Positions 7,908-17,100 of a DNA stretch of 33,173 nucleotides are shown piece after piece. Each line of letters begins with the position of its first letter. Positions within the stretch are counted from its first letter, which is position 1. A model generated the notes under the pieces. The model did not search any database, was not told the DNA's origin, and saw nothing but the letters and a program-made list of their open reading frames with translations. The stretch comes from an uncultured Muribaculaceae bacterium. Lineage in GTDB: Bacteria > Bacteroidota > Bacteroidia > Bacteroidales > Muribaculaceae. Where the stretch lies: NCBI GenBank assembly GCA_947174635.1, contig CAMWJS010000024.1:1-33173 (forward strand), written 5' to 3'. Made by a program: the position numbers and the translations under genes.

Positions 7908-9797
7908 ATGAGCCTCCGCCCGCTTACGTCCGACGAAACCGGCCTGCTTGAACTTCAGGGATGCCGCTGCACATGCTGGGATAAAGTAAAAGTGGAAGAC
8001 CCGTTCATCGTATCGGCTTACCGCAATGTCACTTTTGCCGGCGACATAGCGCTGTATCCGGCTGAAGGCAACGTCTCTCTTGACAACACAACATTTGAAT
8101 CAGGCATCAGCAATGCCTTTTTATCAGACTGCTCGGTAGGCCGCGGCGTCCACATAGCCAATATAGGCAATGTCATGTCCGGCTGCACCATAGGCGACCG
8201 TTCCGTGATAAGGAATGTGGATACCATCGACTGCCCGCCGTCATCAAGCCACGGAACCGGAGTCGAGGTGGAGGTGCTGAGCGAGACAGGCGGACGCGAG
8301 GTGCCCATATATTACGGACTGTCGGCCCAGGAAGCATGGGCCATAGCCATGTGCCGGCACGACATGACGATTGTCGACCGGCTGAAATCAGGCATCAGGG
8401 AAAAATCGGATGCAAGCCAATGCAGCCGCACCATCATCGGGACAGATGTCACCATCATCGGTTCGGGCCATCTCTCAGGCCTTGACATACGCTCCGGCGC
8501 CACAATACGCGGAGCATCGCGTCTGGTCAACGGCACTGTCGGAGAGGACGCGTATGTCGGCACCGATGTCATCGCCGCCGACTTCATTATGGCCCGAAAA
8601 TCGACCGTCGACACGGCCGCCCGCATCGACCATGTATTCGTCGGCGAGGGGAGCCGCATAGCCAACGGCTTCAGCGCCCACCATTCGCTGATTTTCTCCA
8701 ACTGCATACTCGAAAACGGCGAGGCAGCCGCACTGTTTGCCGGCCCATACACCGTGTCGATGCATAAGTCGACGCTGCTCATCGGGGGCATGACGTCAAT
8801 GTTCAACGCCGGCTCCGGAGCCAACCAGAGCAACCACCTCTACAAGACAGGCCCGTGCCACCACGGCGTGCTCGAACGCGGAGTGAAACTTGCATCGGAC
8901 GCATATCTGATGTGGCCTGCGCATATCGGGGCATTCTCGATGGTGATGGGACGCCACAAATCGCACCCCGACACATCTTCGCTCCCCTTCTCCTATGTAG
9001 TGGAGAATGAAGGCGCCACAATGGTGATACCTGCCCTGGCGCTGGGAAATATCGGAGTTGCCCGCGACGCCGACAAATGGCCGCGACGCGACCGGCGTCC
9101 GCAACCGTCATCCGACATCATCACGTTCGACATTTTCAATCCGTATACCGCACAACGCATTTCGGAAGGGATTGCCCTGCTCGAAAATCTGACCGCCGGG
9201 CACCCCGACAATGACACATACGCCTGCCGCGGATTTATCATAAAAAAGACGCATGCCCAGCGGGCACTCACCATCTACCGGTCGGCACTCCGCCACTACA
9301 CGCTCGGCACGCTGATGCGGCGTATAGCCGACGGCCTGCCGCTGACAGCCGGCGACAGCGATAGCTGTCAGCGATGGATTGACATTGCCGGAATGGCCGC
9401 ACCCGCCGGCATGCTCCGCTCCGGGTTGCCCGACAGCCGTCAGTGGGATGCGACATACCGCCGGCTCGAATGGGACCGGATTGCCCGACAGCTTGCCGAC
9501 GAGCCGGGACTGACACTGCCCGACCCCGACAAAGAGACACTCGCACGCCTGCTCGACGAATGGCTCCAAATCGACCGCCGGTTCGCCGACATGCTCCGGC
9601 ACGATGCCGAAAAGGAATTTGACAGCGACAACCCCGACATCACAGCCGGCTTCGGACAGGCAGGAGAGCACACCCGTGCCGCCGACTTCCAGGCAGTCAG
9701 AGGCTCGCTCGACGCGCATCCCGTGGCCGCCCTGCTCAAAGCCCGCACCGACGCCACCGCAGTTATAGCCGATGCCGTCCGCAGAAAACTGCAATAG
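7908..9797 (+). CDS. DUF4954-like left-handed beta-helix protein
   Basis: A 629-aa protein that I assign, from its start and layout, to the Bacteroidota DUF4954 family of unknown function. The N-terminus (MSLRPLTSDETGLLELQGC) leads into a sector rich in hexapeptide turns between about residues 40 and 390: VTFAGDIALYPAEGNVSLDN, GRGVHIANIGNVMSGCTIGD, GTDVTIIGSGHLSGLDIRSG and VGEDAYVGTDVIAADFIMAR. These suggest a long left-handed beta-helix like acyltransferases or nucleotidyltransferase tails. Residues of about 400-629 are predicted mainly helical and charged. No signal peptide or membrane segment is seen, so it should be cytosolic. It is coupled to rfbC and divergent from the GlmU-like gene, which itself has a beta-helix, hinting at sugar-nucleotide metabolism. 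That role is inferred from context only. Confidence 0.8.
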   Translation: MSLRPLTSDETGLLELQGCRCTCWDKVKVEDPFIVSAYRNVTFAGDIALYPAEGNVSLDNTTFESGISNAFLSDCSVGRGVHIANIGNVMSGCTIGDRSVIRNVDTIDCPPSSSHGTGVEVEVLSETGGREVPIYYGLSAQEAWAIAMCRHDMTIVDRLKSGIREKSDASQCSRTIIGTDVTIIGSGHLSGLDIRSGATIRGASRLVNGTVGEDAYVGTDVIAADFIMARKSTVDTAARIDHVFVGEGSRIANGFSAHHSLIFSNCILENGEAAALFAGPYTVSMHKSTLLIGGMTSMFNAGSGANQSNHLYKTGPCHHGVLERGVKLASDAYLMWPAHIGAFSMVMGRHKSHPDTSSLPFSYVVENEGATMVIPALALGNIGVARDADKWPRRDRRPQPSSDIITFDIFNPYTAQRISEGIALLENLTAGHPDNDTYACRGFIIKKTHAQRALTIYRSALRHYTLGTLMRRIADGLPLTAGDSDSCQRWIDIAGMAAPAGMLRSGLPDSRQWDATYRRLEWDRIARQLADEPGLTLPDPDKETLARLLDEWLQIDRRFADMLRHDAEKEFDSDNPDITAGFGQAGEHTRAADFQAVRGSLDAHPVAALLKARTDATAVIADAVRRKLQ

Positions 9798-10420
9798 CCA
9801 TGTCGAATGCGCATCGCATGACGCCGGACTCACGTAAAGTTTTCCCATGAAATTTTGCGGAATTAATATAATTTATTAAATTTGCATCGGAAATATGAGA
9901 GAGTCTCCGCTCGTAGCCGACCATATTTTATGTGCGAACGAGCCTGCGGACAAAAGGAAATAGCCGCCATGACCAAGCCGAAGCTACTACTGTAGCGACT
10001 GTATTTCAATCAAATCCAATATTTTCACATATATGCTCCGGGGAAAACAAAATCGCACTTCGATTGTTAAACTCTTGTAGTGAATCATTCCCAATTTCCA
10101 AAAAATCATTTATGAAGCCATTGCTGACCTCTTGTCAGGATTTGCTATCATTACAAGCTATATCTTCATTTAAACAGGGTATAATATCAACAAATCCGTT
10201 GCCGTCGGAGACCAGTCGCGTCCACGTCACAACGAAAACCGTCGCGGAAGCGGCACAAGAATCAAAGCCAACACGATAATTCCACGCGTCACTCCACATC
10301 CGCGTGACCTCGGAAACAGCATTCATCTCCAACAAAGCCGCCCGATTATGGCAAAATCTCTCTTTTGGGACGGCAACAAATTAATCATCAACTTCTTAAC
10401 TCAACATATTATATAAAAGC
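9798..10420. other. AT-rich rho leader region, no convincing gene
   Basis: This 623-bp gap is much more AT-rich than its flanks, especially around 10000-10200. It holds a good plus-strand promoter (9854-9884), so rho would have a leader of about 530 nt. On the minus strand, a frame from 10335 to a TGA at 10135-10137 continues in protein-like style to 10006 (for example FINDFLEIGNDSLQEFNNR), which could be a decayed gene. The plus-strand frame 9932-10279 is Ser/Thr-rich, looks random and overlaps that remnant antisense. I do not call either as a gene. Confidence 0.5.
9854..9884 (+). promoter_or_regulatory. Strong Bacteroidota promoter upstream of rho
   Basis: TTTG (9854-9857), 19-nt spacer, then TAAATTTG (9877-9884) matches the TTTG/TAnnTTTG consensus fully. 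Transcription would begin near 9891. No other full consensus was seen between here and the rho ATG at 10421, so this probably drives the rho operon through a long 5' leader. Confidence 0.75.
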
Positions 10421-12454
10421 ATGTATAATATTCATGAACTTACAGCCATGGACGATGACCGGCTCCGCCAGGTAGCCGAGTCGATGGGAATAAAAAAATT
10501 CAACCCCGACAACCGACAAAATATTATCTACGATATTCTTGACAACCAAGCCATAAACGTAGCATCCACATCGGCCGCCAATCCGCCGGAAAAGAAACGC
10601 CGCCAGCCGCGCGAGAAACGTGCGGAAAAAACACCGCGCAAGCCGAAGGCCGGCGAAGAGACTGCCGCCGCGGAACAAAGCCCCGCTGCTGAGAACGAAG
10701 CGCAGGCAGAAAATGCCGAGACTCCCCGCCGTCGCGGAGGGCGTAAAGCAAAAGCCGAAAATGCCCCCCAGCAGGAAGCCGCCCCCCAGCAGGAAGCCAA
10801 CGCCGAAGAGCAGCCAAGCCAGCCGACAACCCAGCGCCGCGGACGCAAGCCGAAAGCAAAAGCAGCAGATGCAGCAGAAGCAGCAGAAGCGACTGCCGAT
10901 TCCGCCGAAAACGCCCTGATGCTGCAGCTGCCCGAAGCCTCGTCGGCAAAGGATAACGCTACGGCCGAACCGGAGCCACAACCTCAGCAGGAAGAAACTC
11001 CGGCTGCCGAAAACAGCACTACAGAAAACAACGCTCCCGAAGCAGCCGAAAACCAACAGCCCCAACAGCAGCAATCGCGTGAACCGCGCCAGCAGCAACA
11101 GGTGTCGTTCGGATCGTTCTTCCCGCGTGCTGCCGGAAAGACATTCGCACCGCGCTCGCAGAAAGAACGCGAGGAAGCGGCCGCAGCTGCTGCTGCAGCT
11201 CCCATCATAATCCATGAGCCCGGAGCCGACACACAGACACCGCAGCAACAGCAGCAACAGGGCAAAAAGAACAAAAAGAACCGCAACAAACAGCAACAGC
11301 AGCAACAGCCCATTCGACAGGAGCACCGTTACAGCTTCGACGGACTCATCGAGGCCCAGGGCGTGCTTGAAGTGATGCCCGAAGGCTACGGTTTCCTGCG
11401 TTCAAGCGACTACAACTACCTCTCATCGCCCGACGACATCTACGTCACCCAGCAGCAGATCAAGCAATACGCGCTGCGCCCCGGCGACGTAGTGGAATGC
11501 ACCATCCGCCCGCCCCACGAAGGTGACAAATACTTCCCGATGTGCGAGGCCCGCATGATCAACGGCCGCACACCCGAGTTTATCCGCGACCGCACTCTGT
11601 TCGAGCACCTCACACCCCTTTTCCCCGACGAGAAGTTCGACCTCACATCAGGCCGTTCATGCAACATATCGACACGCGTTGTCGACATGTTCTCACCCAT
11701 CGGCAAAGGACAGCGCGGTCTGATTGTGGCTCCCCCGAAAACAGGTAAGACACTGCTTCTTAAAGATATCGCCAACGCCATTGCCGAAAACCATCCCGAG
11801 ACCTACATCATGATACTGCTCATTGACGAGCGTCCGGAGGAGGTCACCGACATGATGCGTTCGGTCAACGCCGAAGTCATCGCATCGACATTCGACGAGC
11901 CCGCCGACCGTCATGTCAAAATCGCAAGCATCGTGCTCGAGAAAGCAAAACGCATGGTCGAATGCGGCCACGACGTGGTGATACTCCTCGACTCGATCAC
12001 ACGTCTGGCACGCGCCTACAACACCGTCAGCCCCGCGTCAGGCAAGATACTCTCCGGAGGTGTCGACGCCAACGCCCTGCAGAAACCCAAACGTTTCTTC
12101 GGTGCAGCCCGCAACATCGAAGGCGGCGGCTCGCTCACCATCATAGCCACAGCCCTGACCGAGACAAGTTCGAAGATGGACGAAGTAATCTTCGAGGAGT
12201 TCAAGGGCACCGGCAACATGGAGCTGCAGCTCGACCGCAAGCTGTCGAACAAGCGCATATTCCCCGCCGTCGACATCACCGCATCGAGCACACGCCGCGA
12301 CGACCTGCTGCTGCGCACCGAGACCCTCAACCGCATGTGGATACTCCGCCGCTTCCTTTCCGACCGCAACTCGATCGAAGCGATGGAATTCATCAAAGAC
12401 CGCATGGAGCGCACACGCGACAACGACGAGCTGCTCCGCACCATGGGCGACTAA
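10421..12454 (+). CDS. rho: Transcription termination factor Rho with long disordered insertion
   Basis: Hexameric RNA helicase that terminates untranslated transcripts. At 677 aa it is far longer than the 419 aa of E. coli Rho. The N-terminal helical domain ([20 protein letters not shown]) is followed by about 250 residues of low-complexity, Ala/Glu/Gln/Pro/Lys-rich sequence (about 45-300), ending in Gln-rich runs. The RNA-binding cold-shock-like fold starts near Asp307 ([20 protein letters not shown]). The ATPase core has Walker A APPKTGKT (437-444) and Walker B VVILLDS with Asp524. The C-terminal region ([20 protein letters not shown]) is intact. Rho proteins of Bacteroidota commonly carry such an insertion; in Bacteroides thetaiotaomicron it drives phase separation. 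It heads a run of six closely spaced plus-strand genes and may autoregulate through its long leader. Confidence 0.97.
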   Translation: MYNIHELTAMDDDRLRQVAESMGIKKFNPDNRQNIIYDILDNQAINVASTSAANPPEKKRRQPREKRAEKTPRKPKAGEETAAAEQSPAAENEAQAENAETPRRRGGRKAKAENAPQQEAAPQQEANAEEQPSQPTTQRRGRKPKAKAADAAEAAEATADSAENALMLQLPEASSAKDNATAEPEPQPQQEETPAAENSTTENNAPEAAENQQPQQQQSREPRQQQQVSFGSFFPRAAGKTFAPRSQKEREEAAAAAAAAPIIIHEPGADTQTPQQQQQQGKKNKKNRNKQQQQQQPIRQEHRYSFDGLIEAQGVLEVMPEGYGFLRSSDYNYLSSPDDIYVTQQQIKQYALRPGDVVECTIRPPHEGDKYFPMCEARMINGRTPEFIRDRTLFEHLTPLFPDEKFDLTSGRSCNISTRVVDMFSPIGKGQRGLIVAPPKTGKTLLLKDIANAIAENHPETYIMILLIDERPEEVTDMMRSVNAEVIASTFDEPADRHVKIASIVLEKAKRMVECGHDVVILLDSITRLARAYNTVSPASGKILSGGVDANALQKPKRFFGAARNIEGGGSLTIIATALTETSSKMDEVIFEEFKGTGNMELQLDRKLSNKRIFPAVDITASSTRRDDLLLRTETLNRMWILRRFLSDRNSIEAMEFIKDRMERTRDNDELLRTMGD

Positions 12455-12474
12455 CCATATAAACTGACCGAGAC

Positions 12475-12945
12475 ATGCGAGACGACAAACAACTTGAAGG
12501 GGTAACACTCCTGGGCAACACCGGAGTGAAATATCCCACACAATACGCTCCCGAGGTGCTTGAGACATTTGTCAACAAGCACCCCGGCAACGAATATCTC
12601 GTGACATTCACCTGCCCCGAGTTCACTTCGCTGTGCCCCAAGACCGGGCAACCCGACTTCGCCAAAATCATCATAAGCTACATACCACGCGAGAGAATGG
12701 TCGAGAGCAAGAGCCTGAAGCTGTATCTGTTCAGCTTCCGCAACCACGGCGACTTCCACGAAGACTGCGTGAATATCATCATGAAAGACCTCTGCCGGCT
12801 CATGGACCCGCGTTACATCGAGGTGAAAGGGATATTCACACCCCGCGGCGGCATCGCCATCCATCCGTTTGCCAACTACGGCGACGACGACCACCAATGG
12901 CTTGTGAAAAAGCGGCTTGAGGCATCGTTTCCCGACTCATTCTGA
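12475..12945 (+). CDS. queF: NADPH-dependent 7-cyano-7-deazaguanine reductase
   Basis: Reduces preQ0 to preQ1 in queuosine tRNA-modification synthesis. The 156-aa size marks the short, unimodular YkvM-like QueF class. The active-site segment [16 protein letters not shown] gives catalytic Cys54, which forms the thioimide, and Asp61. The QueF signature [20 protein letters not shown] follows, and [16 protein letters not shown] is the usual tail. It starts 20 nt after rho and lies 48 nt before queC, so all are probably cotranscribed. No preQ1 riboswitch is seen just upstream, consistent with transcription from the rho promoter. Confidence 0.96.
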   Translation: MRDDKQLEGVTLLGNTGVKYPTQYAPEVLETFVNKHPGNEYLVTFTCPEFTSLCPKTGQPDFAKIIISYIPRERMVESKSLKLYLFSFRNHGDFHEDCVNIIMKDLCRLMDPRYIEVKGIFTPRGGIAIHPFANYGDDDHQWLVKKRLEASFPDSF

Positions 12946-12993
12946 CAATATCGCCCCGCAACCGGGCAACAACGTGTTAAACTTCAACCCATC

Positions 12994-13650
12994 ATGAAAC
13001 AGTCACTGATAGTATATTCCGGGGGACTTGATTCTACCACGCTTCTGTGGGAGTATGCCGACGACATTGCCCTTGCCGTCAACTTCCACTACGGCTCAAA
13101 CCACAATGAGCGTGAAGCCGAATGCGCCCGCCGCAACTGCGCGAAATTAGGGATAAAGCTCATAGAAATCGACCTGGGATTCATGTCGCAATATTTCAAG
13201 AGTTCGCTTCTTGAAGGAGCCGACGCAATTCCTGAAGGCAACTATGACGACGAAAACATGCGCTCAACGGTGGTGCCGTTCCGCAACGGCATAATGCTCT
13301 CGGTAGCCGCCGGTCTCGCCGAGACCCACAACCTGTCGACCATACTCATCGCCAACCACTCGGGCGACCACGCCATCTACCCCGACTGCCGCCCAGGCTT
13401 TGTCGACGCCATGGGAAAAGCCATCAGCGAAGGCACCTACGAGGGGATACGCCTGTCGGCGCCCTACACCCACCTCTCCAAAGGGCAGATTGTGGAACGC
13501 GGCACACGCCTCGGCGTCGACTACTCCGCCACCTACAGCTGCTACCGCGGCACCGAGCACCACTGCGGCACTTGCGGCACTTGCCGCGAACGCGCCGAAG
13601 CTCTCGCCGCCGCCGGAGTGCCCGACCCTACCGTTTATGACATCATATAG
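12994..13650 (+). CDS. queC: 7-cyano-7-deazaguanine synthase
   Basis: Converts 7-carboxy-7-deazaguanine to preQ0 using ATP and ammonia, the step before QueF. The 218-aa protein starts with the PP-loop ATP-binding motif LIVYSGGLDSTTLLW and ends with the zinc site CYRGTEHHCGTCGTCRERA, whose four cysteines fit the QueC pattern. FRNGIMLSVAAGLAETHN and IANHSGDHAIYPDCRPGF are also characteristic. The B3/4-domain gene begins 9 nt after the stop. queD and queE are not in the window. Confidence 0.96.
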   Translation: MKQSLIVYSGGLDSTTLLWEYADDIALAVNFHYGSNHNEREAECARRNCAKLGIKLIEIDLGFMSQYFKSSLLEGADAIPEGNYDDENMRSTVVPFRNGIMLSVAAGLAETHNLSTILIANHSGDHAIYPDCRPGFVDAMGKAISEGTYEGIRLSAPYTHLSKGQIVERGTRLGVDYSATYSCYRGTEHHCGTCGTCRERAEALAAAGVPDPTVYDII

Positions 13651-13659
13651 AGCACGCGT

Positions 13660-14340
13660 ATGATAAATGTAGCATTTTCAGAAGAATTCACCGGACTGGC
13701 ACCCGACTACCGCATGCTTCAGCTTGAGGCCGATGTCACAGGTGGTGACACACCCACTGCACTGACCGACGAAATCAACCGTTTCGCCGAATCGATGCAG
13801 CAGGTGATGGAAATTGCCGACATCAACCGCCGCCCGGGCATAGCGGCCACACGCGCCGCCTACAAGCGTTTCGGCAAAGACCCCAACCGCTACCGTCCGT
13901 CGCAGGAACAGATGTCGCGCCGCATACTCAAGCAGCTCGGCCTCTATGTGGTCAACAATCTTGCTGACGCCGGCAACCTGCTGTCGCTCAAATGCGGCTG
14001 CTCGCTGGGGGTGTTTGACCGCGACAAAATAGCGGGCGACACCATAACCCTCGGGCGCGGACTCCACGACGAGCCCTACACCGGAATAGGCCGCGGCGAC
14101 CTCAACATCGAAAATCTCCCCGTCATACGCGACGCTGCCGGAGGCATAGGCACCCCTACCTCCGACAACATCCGCACAGCAGTCGACTCATCGACAAAAC
14201 GCATACTCATCACCGTCAACATCTACGGCGACGCCGACATGAGCGACGCCGACATCGATGCCGAAGCACGCCGTCTGCTCACCGACTACTGCTCGGCCAC
14301 CGGCATCACATCGCGCATAGTCCGCGCAGCAGGTGACTGA
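13660..14340 (+). CDS. B3/4 (tRNA-binding) domain protein
   Basis: A 226-aa stand-alone protein with the B3/B4 domain found in the phenylalanyl-tRNA synthetase beta subunit. The conserved core is RPGIAATRAAYKRFGKDPNR, then YRPSQEQMSRRILKQLGLYV and NNLADAGNLLSLKCGCSLGV. Stand-alone members of this family are thought to bind or edit misacylated tRNA, or to act on related amino-acid substrates; this one has not been tied to a reaction. No membrane or secretion signal is present. It sits 9 nt after queC and 77 nt before kup. Its place beside two queuosine genes and upstream of YrdC gives this operon a tRNA-quality theme, which is inference. Confidence 0.85.
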   Translation: MINVAFSEEFTGLAPDYRMLQLEADVTGGDTPTALTDEINRFAESMQQVMEIADINRRPGIAATRAAYKRFGKDPNRYRPSQEQMSRRILKQLGLYVVNNLADAGNLLSLKCGCSLGVFDRDKIAGDTITLGRGLHDEPYTGIGRGDLNIENLPVIRDAAGGIGTPTSDNIRTAVDSSTKRILITVNIYGDADMSDADIDAEARRLLTDYCSATGITSRIVRAAGD

Positions 14341-14368
14341 CCTTCGGCCGAAACATCATCGGGACTAC

Positions 14369-14403
14369 AGACGTTTATCTAAACGTATAGACGTTTATCC
14401 AAA
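14369..14403 (+). promoter_or_regulatory. Direct/inverted repeat cluster upstream of kup
   Basis: AGACGTTTATCTAAA (14369-14383) recurs as AGACGTTTATCCAAA (14389-14403), exactly 20 bp apart, or about two helical turns. The half-sites alternate: ACGTTTA (14371-14377), TAAACGT (14380-14386), ACGTTTA (14391-14397). The cluster ends 14 nt before the kup ATG, so it could be an operator or an RNA structure controlling translation. No regulator is known. Confidence 0.5.
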
Positions 14404-14417
14404 TTATAACTGTGACG

Positions 14418-16367
14418 ATGGCGACTGAAAGCAGCAAGACAAGAAAAGTGACGGCGCTCACGCTGGTGATGACGCTCGGCATAGTGTTCGGCGACATAGG
14501 CACCTCGCCGCTCTACGTGATGAAAACCATATTGCACGTCAATCCGCACTTCGACGCCGACTATGTCATCGGAGCCGTGTCATGCGTGATATGGACGCTT
14601 ACCTTGCAGACCACACTGAAATATGTGGTGATAGCCCTGCGCGCCGACAACAAGGGGGAGGGCGGCATACTCGCGCTCTTCTCGCTGCTGCGGCGATGCC
14701 GTCCGCGATGGCTCTACATCGCAGCGATAGTCGGCGCGAGCACTTTAGTGGCCGACGGAGTCATCACACCTGCCATCACCGTCACTACCGCAATCGAGGG
14801 GCTCGGAGCTCTCAACGCCTCGGCTCCCGTCATGCCGATTGTGCTTGCCATCATCACATTTATTTTCATACTCCAGTATTTCGGCACCAAAACCATCGGC
14901 AACCTTTTCGGGCCGGTAATGCTGGCATGGTTCCTGATGCTCGGCGTGCTCGGCGCGATTGCCATGACCGCGTGCCCCGCCATATTCAAGGCGTTCAATC
15001 CCGTCTACGCCGTGCGGCTGCTCGTCGATTATCCCGGGTGGTTCCTGGTGCTCGGCGCAGTGTTCCTCTGCACCACCGGCGCCGAGGCCCTATACTCCGA
15101 CCTGGGCCACTGCGGACGCCGCAACATATCGATTACCTGGGGCTTCGTCAAGGCGATGCTGCTGCTCAACTATCTGGGGCAGGGAGCATGGATACTGTCG
15201 CACCCGGCCGACGCGGTGCTGTCGGTCAATCCGTTCTACGGCATCATGCCGCAATGGTTCACCGGCATAGGCATCGTCATGTCCACTCTCGCCGCCATCA
15301 TAGCGAGCCAGGCGCTGCTGAGCGGGTCGTTCACCCTGTTCAGCGAAGCCATTGGTCTTGACTTCTTCCCGCGCATACGCATCAAATACCCCACCGACGT
15401 AAAAGGCCAGCTGTTCATACCGATGGTCAACATATTCCTCTATCTCGGCTGCATATTCACGGTGCTTATATTCCGGAGCTCGGCACACATGGAAGCCGCC
15501 TACGGTCTTGCCATCACCATAACGATGCTCATGACGACAATGCTGCTTTGCGTATGGATGCACACGCGCAAGGTAAAGCCTTGGCTGACGCTCGCTTTCG
15601 GCATCATATTCTTCTCGCTCGAGAGCATATTCTTTATCGCCAACGCCACCAAATTCGTGCATGGCGGCTGGTACACGGTGCTGATAGCCGGAGTCGTGTT
15701 CGCAGTGATGTTCGTATGGCACAGAGCCGAGGAGATACGCGGCAAATTTGTCGACATGAAGGGACTCGCCACCTACGTCCCCGTAATCCGCGACATACAC
15801 GCCGACAAAGAGATACCGCTCTACGCCTCAAATGTGGTGTACCTCAGCCGCTCGGCCGACGACGGGCTCGTGGAGAGCAAACTCATCTACTCCATCATCA
15901 ACAAGCATCCCAAACGTGCCGACCACTACTGGATTATCCATATCGACGACACCGACCGCCCCGACACACTCGAATACGATTACCGCATAATCGTGCCCGA
16001 CACCGTCTACCGCATCAACCTGCATCTTGGCTTCAGGGTCAAGTCGCAGCTTAGCGTCTACTTCAGGCAGATTGTCGAAGACCTGCAGAAAGACGGGCTC
16101 GTCGACATCACGTCGAAATACGAGTCGCTCGGGCGCCACGGCATAGCCGGCAACTTCCGTTTCGTGATTTTGCGCCATCTCTTCTCGCCCGACAGCTCAT
16201 GCAAGCCGTCCGACAGGGTGATGATGCGCCTGCACACACTGCTGCGCCGCATAGCCCTGCCCAAAGAAACAGCTCTCGGACTCGACACCAGCAATGTCGA
16301 CATCGAGAACGTGCCACTCATCATCAACACCCGTCCGGCGGAACGCATCGTGCGCCGGCAGGCATGA
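14418..16367 (+). CDS. kup: KUP-type potassium uptake permease
   Basis: Inner-membrane K+ transporter of the KUP/HAK/KT family, probably a K+/H+ symporter. The 649-aa length fits. The family signature GIVFGDIGTSPLYVMKTIL comes right after a short cytosolic start, and roughly 12 hydrophobic segments extend to about residue 450, followed by a soluble tail of about 200 residues (VVYLSRSADDGLVESKLIYS and onward). ADNKGEGGILALFSLLRR, GADGVITP-like and GHCGRRNISITW loops are conserved. I chose ATG at 14418 (MATESSKTRK); a GTG two codons earlier is also open. A repeat cluster just upstream suggests separate control from the preceding gene. Together with the antiporter at 195-2387 it gives the window two K+/Na+/H+ transport functions. 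Confidence 0.95.
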   Translation: MATESSKTRKVTALTLVMTLGIVFGDIGTSPLYVMKTILHVNPHFDADYVIGAVSCVIWTLTLQTTLKYVVIALRADNKGEGGILALFSLLRRCRPRWLYIAAIVGASTLVADGVITPAITVTTAIEGLGALNASAPVMPIVLAIITFIFILQYFGTKTIGNLFGPVMLAWFLMLGVLGAIAMTACPAIFKAFNPVYAVRLLVDYPGWFLVLGAVFLCTTGAEALYSDLGHCGRRNISITWGFVKAMLLLNYLGQGAWILSHPADAVLSVNPFYGIMPQWFTGIGIVMSTLAAIIASQALLSGSFTLFSEAIGLDFFPRIRIKYPTDVKGQLFIPMVNIFLYLGCIFTVLIFRSSAHMEAAYGLAITITMLMTTMLLCVWMHTRKVKPWLTLAFGIIFFSLESIFFIANATKFVHGGWYTVLIAGVVFAVMFVWHRAEEIRGKFVDMKGLATYVPVIRDIHADKEIPLYASNVVYLSRSADDGLVESKLIYSIINKHPKRADHYWIIHIDDTDRPDTLEYDYRIIVPDTVYRINLHLGFRVKSQLSVYFRQIVEDLQKDGLVDITSKYESLGRHGIAGNFRFVILRHLFSPDSSCKPSDRVMMRLHTLLRRIALPKETALGLDTSNVDIENVPLIINTRPAERIVRRQA

Positions 16368-16410
16368 CATACAAGCAACCAATTTTCCAACCTTCAAACC
16401 ATAGAGAAAC

Positions 16411-17025
16411 ATGAAATCTCTCCGTATCTACCCCGGAAATATCAACATGCGGTTTATCGAAGAGGCAGTGGAGGCGCTCGAGGCCGGCAATCCGATCATC
16501 TACCCTACCGACACCTACTACGCCATAGGGTGCGACGCCACCAACCAGCGCGCCATCGAGCGAGTGTGCCGTCTGAAAGATATCGACCCGCGCCGTCAGC
16601 ATCTCGCCATATTGTGCGCCGACATGAGCCAGGCAGCGAAGTTCGCACGCATCGACAACCGTGCGTTTGAAATCATGCGCCGCAATCTCCCCGGCGCCGT
16701 GACATTCATTCTGCCGCCGGCCACCACGCTCCCCAAAGCGTTCAAAGGGCGCAAGGAGGTGGGCGTCAGAATACCCGACGACGATGTTGCCCGCTGCCTT
16801 GCCGAAGAGCTCGGCCGCCCGCTGCTCACCACGTCGATAGTCACCGACAGTCTTGACAGCGACGACTGCCACCTTGCCATGATGGAGATAGCCGACAGCT
16901 ACAGCCCCGACGTAGCCCTGACAATCGATTCCGGGCCACGTAGCTGCATCCCCTCGGCCATAGTCGACCTGACCGACTCATCATCACCGGTAATACTCCG
17001 CGAAGGCGCCGTCGACCTCGACTGA
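16411..17025 (+). CDS. L-threonylcarbamoyladenylate synthase (YrdC/Sua5 family)
   Basis: Makes threonylcarbamoyl-AMP from threonine, bicarbonate and ATP, the first step of t6A37 tRNA modification. The 204-aa protein has only the YrdC domain, without the Sua5 C-terminal domain. Motifs include the start of the binding cleft, NPIIYPTDTYYAIGCDATN, and the Lys/Arg region RLKDIDPRRQHLAIL. LPGAVTFILPPA, VGVRIPDD and LLTTSIVTDS are conserved nucleotide/threonine contacts. It starts 43 nt after kup and ends the plus-strand group; repeat elements separate it from the convergent YpfJ-type gene. The partner genes tsaB, tsaD and tsaE are not in the window. Confidence 0.92.
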   Translation: MKSLRIYPGNINMRFIEEAVEALEAGNPIIYPTDTYYAIGCDATNQRAIERVCRLKDIDPRRQHLAILCADMSQAAKFARIDNRAFEIMRRNLPGAVTFILPPATTLPKAFKGRKEVGVRIPDDDVARCLAEELGRPLLTTSIVTDSLDSDDCHLAMMEIADSYSPDVALTIDSGPRSCIPSAIVDLTDSSSPVILREGAVDLD

Positions 17026-17041
17026 AACAGAACATCACATT

Positions 17042-17066
17042 GTAGGGACGCACGGCTCGTGCGTCC
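17042..17066 (+). repeat. REP-like hairpin, solitary left unit
   Basis: GTAG foot (17042-17045), then GGACGCACG (17046-17054), loop GCT and CGTGCGTCC (17058-17066). The following bases keep CTGATAATCA at the same offset as in the paired copies. The second hairpin is missing: at its expected start the sequence changes into GGGTGTTGCAGAAC (17101-17114). This looks like a pair truncated by the neighbouring element. Confidence 0.85.
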
Positions 17067-17100
17067 GGTAAAAGACTGATAATCAGCGCTGTTTTGCGGT

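Noticed and set aside
9932-10279. 115-codon plus-strand frame in the rho leader
   Set aside because: Composition looks random, there is no family pattern, and a better protein-like frame lies on the opposite strand.
10409-11326. 305-codon minus-strand frame, Leu/Phe/Cys-rich
   Set aside because: It is antisense to the low-complexity part of rho; CAG/GCC-rich codons leave the reverse frame open by chance.
12946-12993. preQ1 riboswitch between queF and queC
   Set aside because: Only 48 nt with no recognisable H-type pseudoknot pattern.
14582-15361. 259-codon plus-strand frame rich in Arg and His
   Set aside because: Out-of-frame shadow inside kup.
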